The notes beneath the pieces were generated by a model, which was given only the letters and a program-made list of their open reading frames with translations, did no database searches and was not told the origin of the DNA. Shown piece by piece: positions 1-8,023 of a DNA stretch of 64,000 bases (the stretch's first letter is position 1; each line of letters opens with the position of its first letter). The stretch comes from CAZPXH01 sp964591085 (GTDB taxonomy: Bacteria > Spirochaetota > Spirochaetia > DSM-27196 > CAZPXH01). The position numbers and the translations under genes were made by a program. The DNA lies in NCBI GenBank assembly GCA_964591085.1, contig CAZPXH010000002.1, positions 124,001 through 188,000 on the forward strand, written 5' to 3'.

Positions 1-265
1 CGATCTTGTCCCGGAGCTCAATCACCTGGTCCTTTCTGAGCGCCAGATCCGCTATCGCCTGATCCAGCGTCTGGAGGCGCTCAACAAGGGCCTTCTCCGT
101 TCCTTTTGGCGGGCCGGCCTCCCGTTCCCACGCGGCACGACCGAGCTTGCGCCGGGCATCACGAAGCCGCTGCTCCAGGTCCCGGATCCTGGCGCGCGTT
201 CTGGAAAGCAATGAAGAGAGATCCCGCATGGCTGCATTGTCGGGACGGCTCTGCTGCCCCGTCAA
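1..265 (-). CDS. Partial coiled-coil protein, N-terminal part only
   Basis: The reading frame is open from about 265 down to the window edge, so the C-terminus is missing. The visible part is rich in Arg, Glu and Leu with heptad-like spacing (for example RDLEQRLRDARRKLG and ERLQTLDQAIADL), which suggests a coiled coil. No catalytic motif is visible. Two starts are possible: a TTG at 265, which overlaps the stop of the upstream ABC ATPase as TTGA, or an ATG at 229. Neither has a convincing ribosome binding site. The overlap suggests translation coupled to the ABC gene, so it may serve the same transporter, but that is inference. I do not recognise the family. Confidence 0.5.
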   Translation of the reverse strand, partial: MTGQQSRPDNAAMRDLSSLLSRTRARIRDLEQRLRDARRKLGRAAWEREAGPPKGTEKALVERLQTLDQAIADLALRKDQVIELRDKI

Positions 266-957
266 GCTGTCCCGGGGGTGCCAACCCGGACAAGCTTCCC
301 GCCGTCCAGGTGAATCTGCGAATCGGCAAATCGGAGTTGTTCCTCCCTGTGGGACACGAACAGTAGCAATGGTGCACGGAACGCATCAGACGTGAGCACC
401 CGAAGGCTCTGGTCCGCGCTCTCCCGGTCCAGGGCCGAGCTCGCCTCATCCAACAGAAGTACACCAGGCTGCATCGCCAGGGCACGGGCAATCGCCACAC
501 GCTGCACCTGTCCTCCGGACAGCTCGGCAGGTCGGCGATCTTCCATGCCGCCAAGGCCCAGGGCACCCAGCAGCTGATCAGCGCGGAGACGGGCTTTCTC
601 CGGATTCTCATGGAGCACTACCCGTGGGCCGAGGGCAACCGTTTCCCGTGCGCTGAGGTGGTGGGGGAGCTCCGGTTGCTGAAACACCATTCCCATGCGG
701 GGCTCTCGCGGGCGGCCCTTCCCACCGCCGGGGCTGCCGAGCAGCACGAACTCGCTCCACTGCGCTACCTGCAGCCCGGCAATCACGCGGAGGAGGGTGG
801 TTTTGCCCGCCCCGGAAACCCCGGTTATTGCCACGCGTGAGCTGTCTTGCAGCCGCAGTTCCGGGATCTGCAGGACCTCCGTAGTGGAAATACACACCCG
901 CAAGCTTCTCAGCAAGAGCTTGGGTTCATCCGCCGCGGGGTGTAACTTACGATTCAT
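262..957 (-). CDS. ABC transporter ATP-binding protein
   Basis: This is a single-domain ATPase of about 231 residues that would power a membrane transporter from the cytoplasmic face. Visible motifs are Walker A GVSGAGKTT (about residues 46-54), a Q-loop FQQPE, the signature LSGGQVQR (146-153), Walker B VLLLDEASSALD and a switch histidine in FVSHREE. The substrate cannot be told. The DEASSALD form and small size resemble FetA/YbbL-type ATPases, a weak resemblance only. The start is taken as ATG at 957; an in-frame ATG at 966 would add three residues. The 957 start shares bases with the start of the divergent exported-protein gene. No permease is visible, so it may lie beyond the window edge or elsewhere. 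Confidence 0.8.
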   Translation of the reverse strand: MNRKLHPAADEPKLLLRSLRVCISTTEVLQIPELRLQDSSRVAITGVSGAGKTTLLRVIAGLQVAQWSEFVLLGSPGGGKGRPREPRMGMVFQQPELPHHLSARETVALGPRVVLHENPEKARLRADQLLGALGLGGMEDRRPAELSGGQVQRVAIARALAMQPGVLLLDEASSALDRESADQSLRVLTSDAFRAPLLLFVSHREEQLRFADSQIHLDGGKLVRVGTPGTA

Positions 958-1906
958 GAAAACCATCCGCCCATTCCAGAGGCATCAACGCCGCCTGCCG
1001 ACCCGGCTTGTTCTTGTCGGGCTCATCCTGCTCATTGCCGCGTCCGGGCTTGCCGCCCAGGAATTTTTGCTTCCTTCCGTGTTTGGCAACACGCCCGAGT
1101 TCGGCATCAGCGCTCGCGCGGAAGTAGGGATTCTGAAGGTTCTCAGCCACAGAATCCAGCTTGGCGAGGACGGCGGTGTGCGTGACACGGCGGACCCGAG
1201 CACCCTGGAGCCGTTTGACTATGTGTTCAACGGTGGACAGGACGTTCTGTTCTCCTACAGTCGCTATCAGGTTGACCTCCGTGCCCGGCGGAACACCATT
1301 TCTCTTTTATATCAGCCACTGTCCCTGGAAACCCAGACCGTCATTCCCGATGGACGCGAGGTTGTAGCCAACGGGGTAGTGTTTGCCTCCAACGCAGAGA
1401 ACAGCGCCGGGCTCAATCTGCTCTACGGATTTGATTTCTGGCGACTGTCCTGGCGCTACAACCTGCTGCGCAGCAGGCGGGCTGATCTTGCCGCCGGTCT
1501 CAGCCTGCAGATCCGCAACGCGAGCATTCGATTTGCAAGCGCTGATGGCAGCCAACTCGCTGTTTCACAGAATCTGGGTCCCGTTCCCGCAATCAAGCTT
1601 GTTGGCGGACTCAACCTGAGCGCGCGGAACCGGATTGAGTTTGAGGCAGACGGTTTCTACGCAAGCAGCGCGTTCTTCAACGGCGCGAGCTTTGAGTTTG
1701 AAGGCTCCATCCTGGACACGTCGCTGACCTGGGTGCGCCGCTCCTCCGCGTTTGATGGCCTGCTGACCCTCCGCTTCATTGGCGGGGGCGCACGTGGCAC
1801 GGATCAGACGGCGGTCTTCTGGACGGAGGGTTCCAGCGTCGGCAGTGGATTCACGGATAATTTCCTTACTTCCATGGCGTTGTCAGTTGGTGCGCGCCTG
1901 CGCTGA
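956..1906 (+). CDS. Exported protein, possible outer-membrane beta-barrel
   Basis: The product has 316 residues. It opens with a basic stretch, a hydrophobic core (LVLVGLILLIAASG) and an AAQ-like signal peptidase site near residue 35, so it is exported. The mature part alternates polar and hydrophobic residues in short strands (LDLRARRNTISLLY-like runs, FWRLSWRYNLL) and ends in a strand-like segment closing in LR. This pattern suits a beta-barrel or a periplasmic beta-rich protein. No family was recognised. The ATG at 956 was chosen because the signal peptide begins there; longer in-frame starts would bury it. Its start codon overlaps that of the divergent ABC ATPase gene in the palindrome TCATGA. 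The ribosome binding site is weak. Confidence 0.6.
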   Translation: MKTIRPFQRHQRRLPTRLVLVGLILLIAASGLAAQEFLLPSVFGNTPEFGISARAEVGILKVLSHRIQLGEDGGVRDTADPSTLEPFDYVFNGGQDVLFSYSRYQVDLRARRNTISLLYQPLSLETQTVIPDGREVVANGVVFASNAENSAGLNLLYGFDFWRLSWRYNLLRSRRADLAAGLSLQIRNASIRFASADGSQLAVSQNLGPVPAIKLVGGLNLSARNRIEFEADGFYASSAFFNGASFEFEGSILDTSLTWVRRSSAFDGLLTLRFIGGGARGTDQTAVFWTEGSSVGSGFTDNFLTSMALSVGARLR

Positions 1907-2023
1907 GTGCCCTCCGGGGGAGCCGGGTTATCCGGCTCCCTCACTTGGCCACCGCGCTATCCCCGACCGGCACCGGGGGCGCCCTTTCCTCCCTCGCATC
2001 CCCCGCGCTACCATGAAGCACGA

Positions 2024-3973
2024 ATGCGATTTACTGAATTTGATCTTCATGCCGACGTCATGCGCGGCATTGAGGACGCGGCCTTTGTTGAGTGCACACC
2101 GGTACAGGAAAAGACACTCGCGCTGACCCTTGCCGGCAAAGATGTTGCCGTGCAGTCACAGACCGGTACGGGAAAGACCGCCGCCTTCCTCATTTCCCTG
2201 TTCAACCTTCGCCTGAAAGACGACCGCTTCAAGGAGCGGGCTTCCCTGGTGATTGCGCCAACCCGCGAGCTGGCCGTCCAGATTGAGGACGAGGCCAAGC
2301 TGCTGGGGGGGCACACCGGAGTGAAAATCGGCACCTTCTACGGCGGTGTCGGCTATGCCAAGCAGGAGCAGCAGCTGGCGGAAGGGGTGGACCTGATCAT
2401 CGGGACACCAGGCCGCCTCATAGACTTTGCCAAGCAGCGCAAACTGGACCTCTCGCGGGTTGGGATTGTGGTGATTGATGAGGCGGACCGACTCTTTGAC
2501 ATGGGCTTCTACGGGGACATCGTGTGGCTGCTCCAGCGAACCCCGGCGGTAGACCAGCGGGTCACCATGCTCTTCAGCGCAACGCTGGGGACGCGCGTGC
2601 AGAACATCGCGTGGCGCCACATGAACGCACCGCAGAGCATAGAAATAGAGCCGGAGCAGGTCACCGTTGACCTCATCAACCAGCGCCTTTACCACGTGGC
2701 CAGTGAAGAGAAGCTTCCGGTACTTCTTGGCCTGCTGAAGCAGGAGAACCCGTCTTCCGCGCTGATCTTCACCAACACCAAGCGAATGGCGGAGGAGCTG
2801 GCAAAGCGCCTGTCCATCAACGGGCTGCCCAGCACTTTCATTATGGGAGATCTCCCGCAGAGCAAGCGCTTGCGGATCATCACCGATATGAAGGAAGGGA
2901 AGACACGCTTCCTGGTTGCAACTGATGTGGCTGCGCGTGGACTCCACATTGACGATCTGGACTACGTGATCAACTACGATCTCCCGGAGGACCCGGAGAA
3001 CTACGTCCACCGGATCGGCCGTACCGCGCGGGCGGGAAAGACCGGCACCGCCGTGTCTCTGGCGTGTGAGCGCTTTGTTTACGGGCTGGAGGCGATTGAG
3101 GAATTCATTGGTAGAAAGATTCCCACGGATTCCGTGAGTGACTCGCTGATGGAGACCGACGAGAGCGCAGGCCAGCGGATCTCCGTCGGCCGAGACAGCC
3201 GCAGTGGTGGCCGGCCGGACAGCCGCGGGCGGAGCTCCGGCGGTCGGGATTCTCGTGGCCGTTCCCGGGACCAGTCCCGCTCCCGGTCACCAGATCGGCA
3301 GATGAGCGCCGCGGATGGCGGACAGGATCGCGATCAGCTCAACGAGCAGGAAAACCAGTCGGAGGGCGGCAGAACCGAGAGTCCAGCCCGAGCCGGACGC
3401 TCCGGCGGTGGCTCCCAGCGTGGCCGAGGCAGTGCACGGATGCCGGTCGACCCGTCGGTGCAGGCACGCGTGCGTGCTGCAGCCGGCCTGGGTGATGACG
3501 ACGAATCGGCCGGCGGCGGACGCAAGAACCCTGGGTCAGGCGGAGATTCCCGCTCCGGTGGAGCCGGGCGCGGGCGCGGTGGCGGCTCGGAGCGCGGTGG
3601 CAATCGGTCTCGTCGGCCCCGGAGCGGGGATCAGCCTGAGTCGCGCGGGCGGCGCGAATCTGCGGGAGTCCCTGAGGGTGGACCGCCTCCGGCCGGCGGC
3701 CTGGACGACCGGGTGGCCTACTACCGCAAGAAGTACGGTGAGGACTTTGTGGTCAAGGACGCGGACTTTGACACCAGCCGGGAGGCTCCGGTGAAGCGGG
3801 GTGACTCAGGCGCTTCAAAGCGTTCCGGCGATTCCGGCGGAAAAGGACGAAAGCCGGATCACGCTGACAGCCCTGCCAGGGCGGCCAAGGCCGACCAGTC
3901 GGAAAGGCCGGGCAAGCCGCAGGAACGCAAGGGCGGCTTCTTCCGACGACTCTTTGGTGGCGGTGACGGCTGA
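2024..3973 (+). CDS. DEAD-box ATP-dependent RNA helicase with Arg/Ser/Gly-rich tail
   Basis: The product has 649 residues and would unwind or remodel RNA. The helicase core (about 1-365) carries a Q motif region CTPVQEK, motif I SQTGTGKT (45-52), APTRELAVQ, GTPGRL, DEAD (152-155), SAT (185-187), ATDVAARG and HRIGRTARAG (329-338). Residues from about 370 to the end form a low-complexity tail full of Arg, Ser and Gly (SGGRDSRGRS-type runs). It ends in a hydrophobic-basic GGFFRRLFGGG element. The core fits the RhlE/RhlB group. The ATG at 2024 is the first in-frame start before the Q motif; the ribosome binding site is poor. rpsD follows from its own promoter. Confidence 0.9.
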   Translation: MRFTEFDLHADVMRGIEDAAFVECTPVQEKTLALTLAGKDVAVQSQTGTGKTAAFLISLFNLRLKDDRFKERASLVIAPTRELAVQIEDEAKLLGGHTGVKIGTFYGGVGYAKQEQQLAEGVDLIIGTPGRLIDFAKQRKLDLSRVGIVVIDEADRLFDMGFYGDIVWLLQRTPAVDQRVTMLFSATLGTRVQNIAWRHMNAPQSIEIEPEQVTVDLINQRLYHVASEEKLPVLLGLLKQENPSSALIFTNTKRMAEELAKRLSINGLPSTFIMGDLPQSKRLRIITDMKEGKTRFLVATDVAARGLHIDDLDYVINYDLPEDPENYVHRIGRTARAGKTGTAVSLACERFVYGLEAIEEFIGRKIPTDSVSDSLMETDESAGQRISVGRDSRSGGRPDSRGRSSGGRDSRGRSRDQSRSRSPDRQMSAADGGQDRDQLNEQENQSEGGRTESPARAGRSGGGSQRGRGSARMPVDPSVQARVRAAAGLGDDDESAGGGRKNPGSGGDSRSGGAGRGRGGGSERGGNRSRRPRSGDQPESRGRRESAGVPEGGPPPAGGLDDRVAYYRKKYGEDFVVKDADFDTSREAPVKRGDSGASKRSGDSGGKGRKPDHADSPARAAKADQSERPGKPQERKGGFFRRLFGGGDG

Positions 3974-3984
3974 CGTGTGTGCTC

Positions 3985-4013
3985 TTGACAGTGTCACCAC
4001 TGTCGCGTAGCTT
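3985..4013 (+). promoter_or_regulatory. Sigma70-type promoter for rpsD
   Basis: TTGACA at 3985-3990 is a perfect -35. After 17 bases comes TAGCTT (4008-4013), followed by a GC-rich stretch TCCGGGC. The same TTGACA-17-TAGCTT form occurs before the tRNA genes at 33366. It begins 12 bases after the helicase stop and leaves a leader of about 30 bases before rpsD. Confidence 0.6.
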
Positions 4014-4049
4014 TCCGGGCCTGATCTGAGACGAGGAGCCTGGAGAAGT

Positions 4050-4664
4050 ATGTCGAGAAACACCAAGGCACGCGGGAAGATAGCGCGCCGTTTGGGTATC
4101 AACGTATTTGGCAACCCCAAGTATGATCGCCTGCTGAAGCGAAAGCCGGCCGGTCCCGGAATGCCCAAGCGCGGACGGATCCGGCAGACCGAGTATGGCC
4201 GCCAGCTGGTGGAGAAGCAGAAGATCCGCTACGGCTACGGAGTTACCGAGCGGCAGCTGACCAACCTTTTTGCAACCGCAAAGCGGATGAAGGGAAACAC
4301 CGGTCACAACCTGCTGATCATGCTTGAGCGTCGTCTGGATAACGTTGTGTATCGTCTCGGCATGGCTTCCAGCCGTTCCCAGGCTCGGCAGCTGGTCTCC
4401 CACGGCCACATACTTCTGAACGGACGCAAGGTCACCATTCCTTCCGCTATCGTCCGATCGGGAGACAGCATCAGCGCCAAGGACCGGGCGGGAACCAAGG
4501 AGCTGCTCCGCCGGACACTGTCCGAGAACAGCGGACGCCCCGTACCACCATGGCTTGCACTTGTTGCTGACGATCTCAGTGCCAACGTGACCGCTGAGCC
4601 CACGCGGGACATGATCCCGACAATCGCCGAGGAGCAGCTCGTCGTCGAGTACTACTCCCGGTAG
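4050..4664 (+). CDS. rpsD: 30S ribosomal protein S4
   Basis: S4 is a primary 16S rRNA binding protein that starts assembly of the small subunit body. The 204-residue product has the expected N-terminal basic region and an S4 RNA-binding domain (about 92-155; LERRLDNVVYRLG, SRSQARQLVSHGHILLNG). The N-terminus, MSRNTKARGK, lacks the CXXC zinc knuckle of zinc-binding S4, so this is the zinc-free form. In many bacteria rpsD sits in the alpha operon next to rpsK and rpoA. Here it lies about 54 kb away, alone behind its own promoter. A ribosome binding site (GGAGAAG) precedes ATG 4050. Confidence 0.97.
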   Translation: MSRNTKARGKIARRLGINVFGNPKYDRLLKRKPAGPGMPKRGRIRQTEYGRQLVEKQKIRYGYGVTERQLTNLFATAKRMKGNTGHNLLIMLERRLDNVVYRLGMASSRSQARQLVSHGHILLNGRKVTIPSAIVRSGDSISAKDRAGTKELLRRTLSENSGRPVPPWLALVADDLSANVTAEPTRDMIPTIAEEQLVVEYYSR

Positions 4665-4680
4665 GGGAGGGACCGGTTCC

Positions 4681-5979
4681 ATGCGAGCAATGCCGGTAGT
4701 CTGCACGGACGAGGAAATCAACCACCGCGTACGGCAGATCTGCGCCAAGTTCGACGACTTTGTGGAACCGGTATTCTTCAGCGATGGCGCTTCTGCCATT
4801 GAATACGTTCGTTACGAGCTACCCGAGATAAACCTCGTAAACTTTTCTGACACCCGGATAGACGCGCTGGACTTCATTCAGCGTGTGAAATCTGATCCCT
4901 GGCTGCACTACGGTGGGATCATCGGGGTACACCGTCGGAAAGACCAGGAGCAGGCTACCGAGGCGGCAAAGACCACCAACCTCGTGGCACTCCTCCCGCG
5001 ATCCCGCTTTGTCAATGGGCTGTACCGCGTCCTCAGGATTCTCAGTGATAATCGCCAGATCCTCTTCCAGCGGGACCTGCAGACCTACCTCATCCGCAAT
5101 CTCGGCGGAACCTTCGTTATGGACAACGATCCCTTCGACATTGAGACCTACTCCAACATCGTCACGAACTATTTGTTCAACTCCAACTACATTGATCGCG
5201 AAGGTCAGGAGCGTCTCCATGTGGCCCTTCACGAGATGTTGCTGAACGCCGTTGAGCACGGTAACTGCGGCATCACCTACGAAGACAAGACCGCATGGCT
5301 GGAGCAGAACGCGGGGATCATGGATCTGATTCGGGAGCGCAACGAGAATCCGCAGATCCGGCGCAAAAAGGTCCGCTTCTCCTACCGGATCACTCCAGAG
5401 CAGTCCAGCTTCACCATTGAGGATGAGGGCAAGGGATTTGACTGGCGAAGCCGGCTGGCCAAGCAGAAGTCGGAAGAGAACATGGGCCTCCACGGGCGCG
5501 GCATGCAGATGACCGAGCACTACGTGAAGGACCTTACCTACAACGACAAGGGGAACCGCGTTTCTTTTGCCGTTGAACATAGCCGCTCATCAGCATCTGC
5601 AATACCGGGAATTCTTCACGAACAGACAGAGCGGCGGGTCACTGCAGGGGAGCTTGTGTTTGCCGCGGGCGAGGCATCCGACGCCCTGTACTACATCGCA
5701 AGCGGGGAATACGGCGTCTATGCCGGAGAGAGCCAGCTTGCGGTCCTGACTGCAGACGACATCTTCCTTGGGGAGATGAGTTTCCTGCTCGGCAATCGTA
5801 GATCTGCCGCTGTTCGTGCAGAGAGCGATGGCGTGTTGATCGAGATCTCGAAAGCCGATTTTCTGAATTTAATCCGGAACAACCCGCACTACGGGGTGTT
5901 CCTCGCGCGCTTGCTTGCTCAGCGGCTGAGCCGCGTCAACGACAAGGTTGCTGCCTCGAAAGCCCGCGCAATCGCCTGA
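4681..5979 (+). CDS. Receiver-like / RsbW-type ATPase / cyclic-nucleotide-binding fusion
   Basis: The product has 432 residues and three parts. Residues 1-120 look like a response-regulator fold, but the usual phosphorylated Asp falls near NFSDTR, where Ser57 or Asp58 could occupy the site. Residues 150-300 are a GHKL ATPase of the RsbW anti-sigma type: N-box LHEMLLNAVEHGN (183-195), G1 box DEGKGFDW (248-255) and G2 box MGLHGRGMQM (268-277). Residues 318-415 are a cyclic-nucleotide/CRP-like sensor domain (FLGEMSFLLGNRRSAAVRA). It probably acts as a switch in partner-switching signalling, tuned by a small molecule. It follows rpsD by 16 bases with GGGAGGG as ribosome binding site, so the two are likely co-transcribed. 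The function is inferred from domains only. Confidence 0.75.
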   Translation: MRAMPVVCTDEEINHRVRQICAKFDDFVEPVFFSDGASAIEYVRYELPEINLVNFSDTRIDALDFIQRVKSDPWLHYGGIIGVHRRKDQEQATEAAKTTNLVALLPRSRFVNGLYRVLRILSDNRQILFQRDLQTYLIRNLGGTFVMDNDPFDIETYSNIVTNYLFNSNYIDREGQERLHVALHEMLLNAVEHGNCGITYEDKTAWLEQNAGIMDLIRERNENPQIRRKKVRFSYRITPEQSSFTIEDEGKGFDWRSRLAKQKSEENMGLHGRGMQMTEHYVKDLTYNDKGNRVSFAVEHSRSSASAIPGILHEQTERRVTAGELVFAAGEASDALYYIASGEYGVYAGESQLAVLTADDIFLGEMSFLLGNRRSAAVRAESDGVLIEISKADFLNLIRNNPHYGVFLARLLAQRLSRVNDKVAASKARAIA

Positions 5980-6104
5980 ACCGATACCGCATACCAGCCC
6001 GTCCCGGCAACCGGTGATCCCTGGACCGCTGTCCCGGGACCCAGATACCCGCAGTAGTCTGCCACGTGGTCCGCGCTTCGCGGGGCTGTCTCTCAGCGCG
6101 CGAC

Positions 6105-6377
6105 TCAGTCCGTGGCGGTCGTCTTTTCGCCCTTCTCCCGAAGCTTTGCGGTGTAGCCGATCCGGTCCACGACGGTCACGAGCTGGTCGATCACACCGTC
6201 ATCCCCGTTGTACTCCAGGTTGATGGTCTGCGTAGCGCGGTCAACGTAGATGTCGGAGATGCCGTTGAACTTCCGGCCAACCTTCTCAATGGTGTAGACG
6301 CACGAGGTGCAGGTTGCACCATCAAGGTCCAGCACTGCGGTATGGATGGCAGGGGTCTGTTCGGTGTTGCTGCTCAT
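6105..6377 (-). CDS. Heavy-metal-associated (HMA) domain protein, CopZ-like
   Basis: This 90-residue protein has one HMA ferredoxin-like fold. The metal site is GATCTSCVYTIEK (about residues 20-32) with two Cys in a CxxC spacing, suited to Cu(I) or another soft metal. The rest (ISDIYVDRATQTINLEY, VDRIGYTAKL) matches the second half of the domain. It may be a cytoplasmic metallochaperone. It lies 40 bases downstream of the photolyase on the same strand, behind a good ribosome binding site (CGGAGGCC). No copper ATPase is visible nearby. The convergent gap 5980-6104 holds a short CCGCG-CTT-CGCGG hairpin at 6071-6083 without a T-run, so it is only a weak terminator candidate. Confidence 0.85.
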   Translation of the reverse strand: MSSNTEQTPAIHTAVLDLDGATCTSCVYTIEKVGRKFNGISDIYVDRATQTINLEYNGDDGVIDQLVTVVDRIGYTAKLREKGEKTTATD

Positions 6378-6417
6378 ATGGCCTCCGTTTCGATCGGGAA
6401 AGTACTAAATCAGTCGG

Positions 6418-7908
6418 CTATCGTGTGTCCAGCTCCGGCTGATCGACGCCCGCGATCCAGCGGCGGATGTAGGTATCAATCGCAAACTTGCGCTTGAGTC
6501 CCGCTGCGTTCATGTAGCGAACCTTGCCGAAGACCGCGCGTTCGGTCCAAGGCCGGTCATGCTTGCCAAAGCACCAGGCAACTCCGGTGTAACCGTTTGG
6601 ATCCCGGCCATCCAGCTCATACTTGTCATTCTGCTCCAGCAGCCAGTTGAAGGCTTGCTCCGGTTCCGGCATCCACTCGATCACCTTCTTCCCCCAGTAC
6701 ATCCGCATGTAGTTGTGCATCTTCCCGGTTTCCAGCATCTGGCGCTGGGCTGCGTTCCAGGCGGGATCCGCAGTTTCCGCCGCTCCCAGCTGCTGTGGTG
6801 AGTACAGGCGATCCCGCGGATCATCTGCGTGTTCCGCCAGCGTCTTCCGGGCCCAGCCGGGCAGCGCGGAGAAGCGGTCATAGTCCGGGTTAAAGGTGAC
6901 GTGGTTGATTGCCAGCTCGCGCCGAACCACAAGCTCCTCAATAAACGCATCAATGGAATCGTTGGCGCTGGCATCCAAGTCTATCCGTGCACGGCTGCCG
7001 CCACCCTCGTTCCCGGCCAGGCGCTGTCGGAGCGCTCTTGCCGATTCCTGCCAGTCCTGGTCCGAGCGGAGCTCTGCGAGGCGCCGGTAGAGATAAACCG
7101 GGGAGACCATTCCAAAGTGCAGGTAGGGACTCATTCCTGAGTCCCAGGAGAGCGCCGGATCGCTGCGGAGATCGTTGTACGCCGGAAGCCGTTCTGCAAT
7201 GAATGCTTCGAAGGCGGCGGCAGCTGCGCGCTCACCTGAGGCCAGGTCAACCGGTCCCACCCCGCGGTCAGCCTTCACGTGAACCTCCGCCGCCTCCGGG
7301 AGCTCGTGCTCCGCCAGCAACCGGACGCCGGGTCCACTCAGATCAGGTACGTCCTGGTGCTCCGGTTCCAGGTGTTTAAGCTCGCTTGCGGCCGCGTCCA
7401 GGTGGCGATGGATCTTCCTGCGGATCGTCGCTGCGGCGTATTCCTCCTTGTCGCTTGCCAGCTCCACCGGAACCACCACCTCGGTCTCCACCTGGGTAAA
7501 TCGCGTTCCGCATGCCGTCGCCACTGCGCGCCGCCATTCCCGCTGGATCCGCAGGTATCCTCGGTCCGTGACCACCTCGCAGGCGTCCCTGGCGAGCGCG
7601 GGAATGCAGTCGGGCGCGGGTCCCAGAGCAACGCGGGCGGTGATGCCCCGCCGTCGGAGGGCTGGAAGGAGCTCCGCCAGGCCGCGGAGGAGGAAGTCGT
7701 ACGCACGCCAGGTTGCGCCGGGATAGCCAGGGCTGAGGCAGAACACCGCCAACAGCGGCACGCCGGCCCGATTGGCCCGGGACACTGCGTATTCAAGCGC
7801 GTGGTTCCAGCGGGACCGCAGGGCAGCCTGGCACCAGTAGAGCACGTACTTCCCGGGCTTCACGTCGTGGTCCGCCAGGACCTGAATCCGTGGGTGCTGA
7901 TCTGACAC
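6418..7908 (-). CDS. phr: Class II deoxyribodipyrimidine photolyase
   Basis: The enzyme repairs cyclobutane pyrimidine dimers with blue or near-UV light and FAD. The product has about 496 residues, usual for class II. The N-terminal alpha/beta antenna region starts around GKYVLYWCQAALR. The FAD-binding C-terminal half shows PYLHFGMVSP, ETGKMHNYMRMYWGKKVIEW and PNGYTGVAWCFGKHDRPW, all typical of class II rather than class I enzymes. The start is taken as GTG at 7908, close behind GAAGG. The frame stays open to about 8199, but that upstream part is low in family-like sequence. It is divergent from the hybrid kinase. Such an enzyme implies exposure to sunlight. Confidence 0.92.
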   Translation of the reverse strand: MSDQHPRIQVLADHDVKPGKYVLYWCQAALRSRWNHALEYAVSRANRAGVPLLAVFCLSPGYPGATWRAYDFLLRGLAELLPALRRRGITARVALGPAPDCIPALARDACEVVTDRGYLRIQREWRRAVATACGTRFTQVETEVVVPVELASDKEEYAAATIRRKIHRHLDAAASELKHLEPEHQDVPDLSGPGVRLLAEHELPEAAEVHVKADRGVGPVDLASGERAAAAAFEAFIAERLPAYNDLRSDPALSWDSGMSPYLHFGMVSPVYLYRRLAELRSDQDWQESARALRQRLAGNEGGGSRARIDLDASANDSIDAFIEELVVRRELAINHVTFNPDYDRFSALPGWARKTLAEHADDPRDRLYSPQQLGAAETADPAWNAAQRQMLETGKMHNYMRMYWGKKVIEWMPEPEQAFNWLLEQNDKYELDGRDPNGYTGVAWCFGKHDRPWTERAVFGKVRYMNAAGLKRKFAIDTYIRRWIAGVDQPELDTR

Positions 7909-8023
7909 AGCCTTCAGAATACGCCAGCACCACGCTGTCGGCGAGTCCGTTGGGGCCGGCGAGTCCGGCGACTTCGGTGGGACCCCTGTTGCATCACCGG
8001 TGCTCCAAGCAATACTGGGAGGG

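Noticed and set aside
3753..4799. Long open frame opposite rpsD and the end of the helicase gene
   Set aside because: It is antisense to a certain ribosomal protein gene, has no family-like sequence and no ribosome binding site; GC-rich DNA yields such frames by chance.
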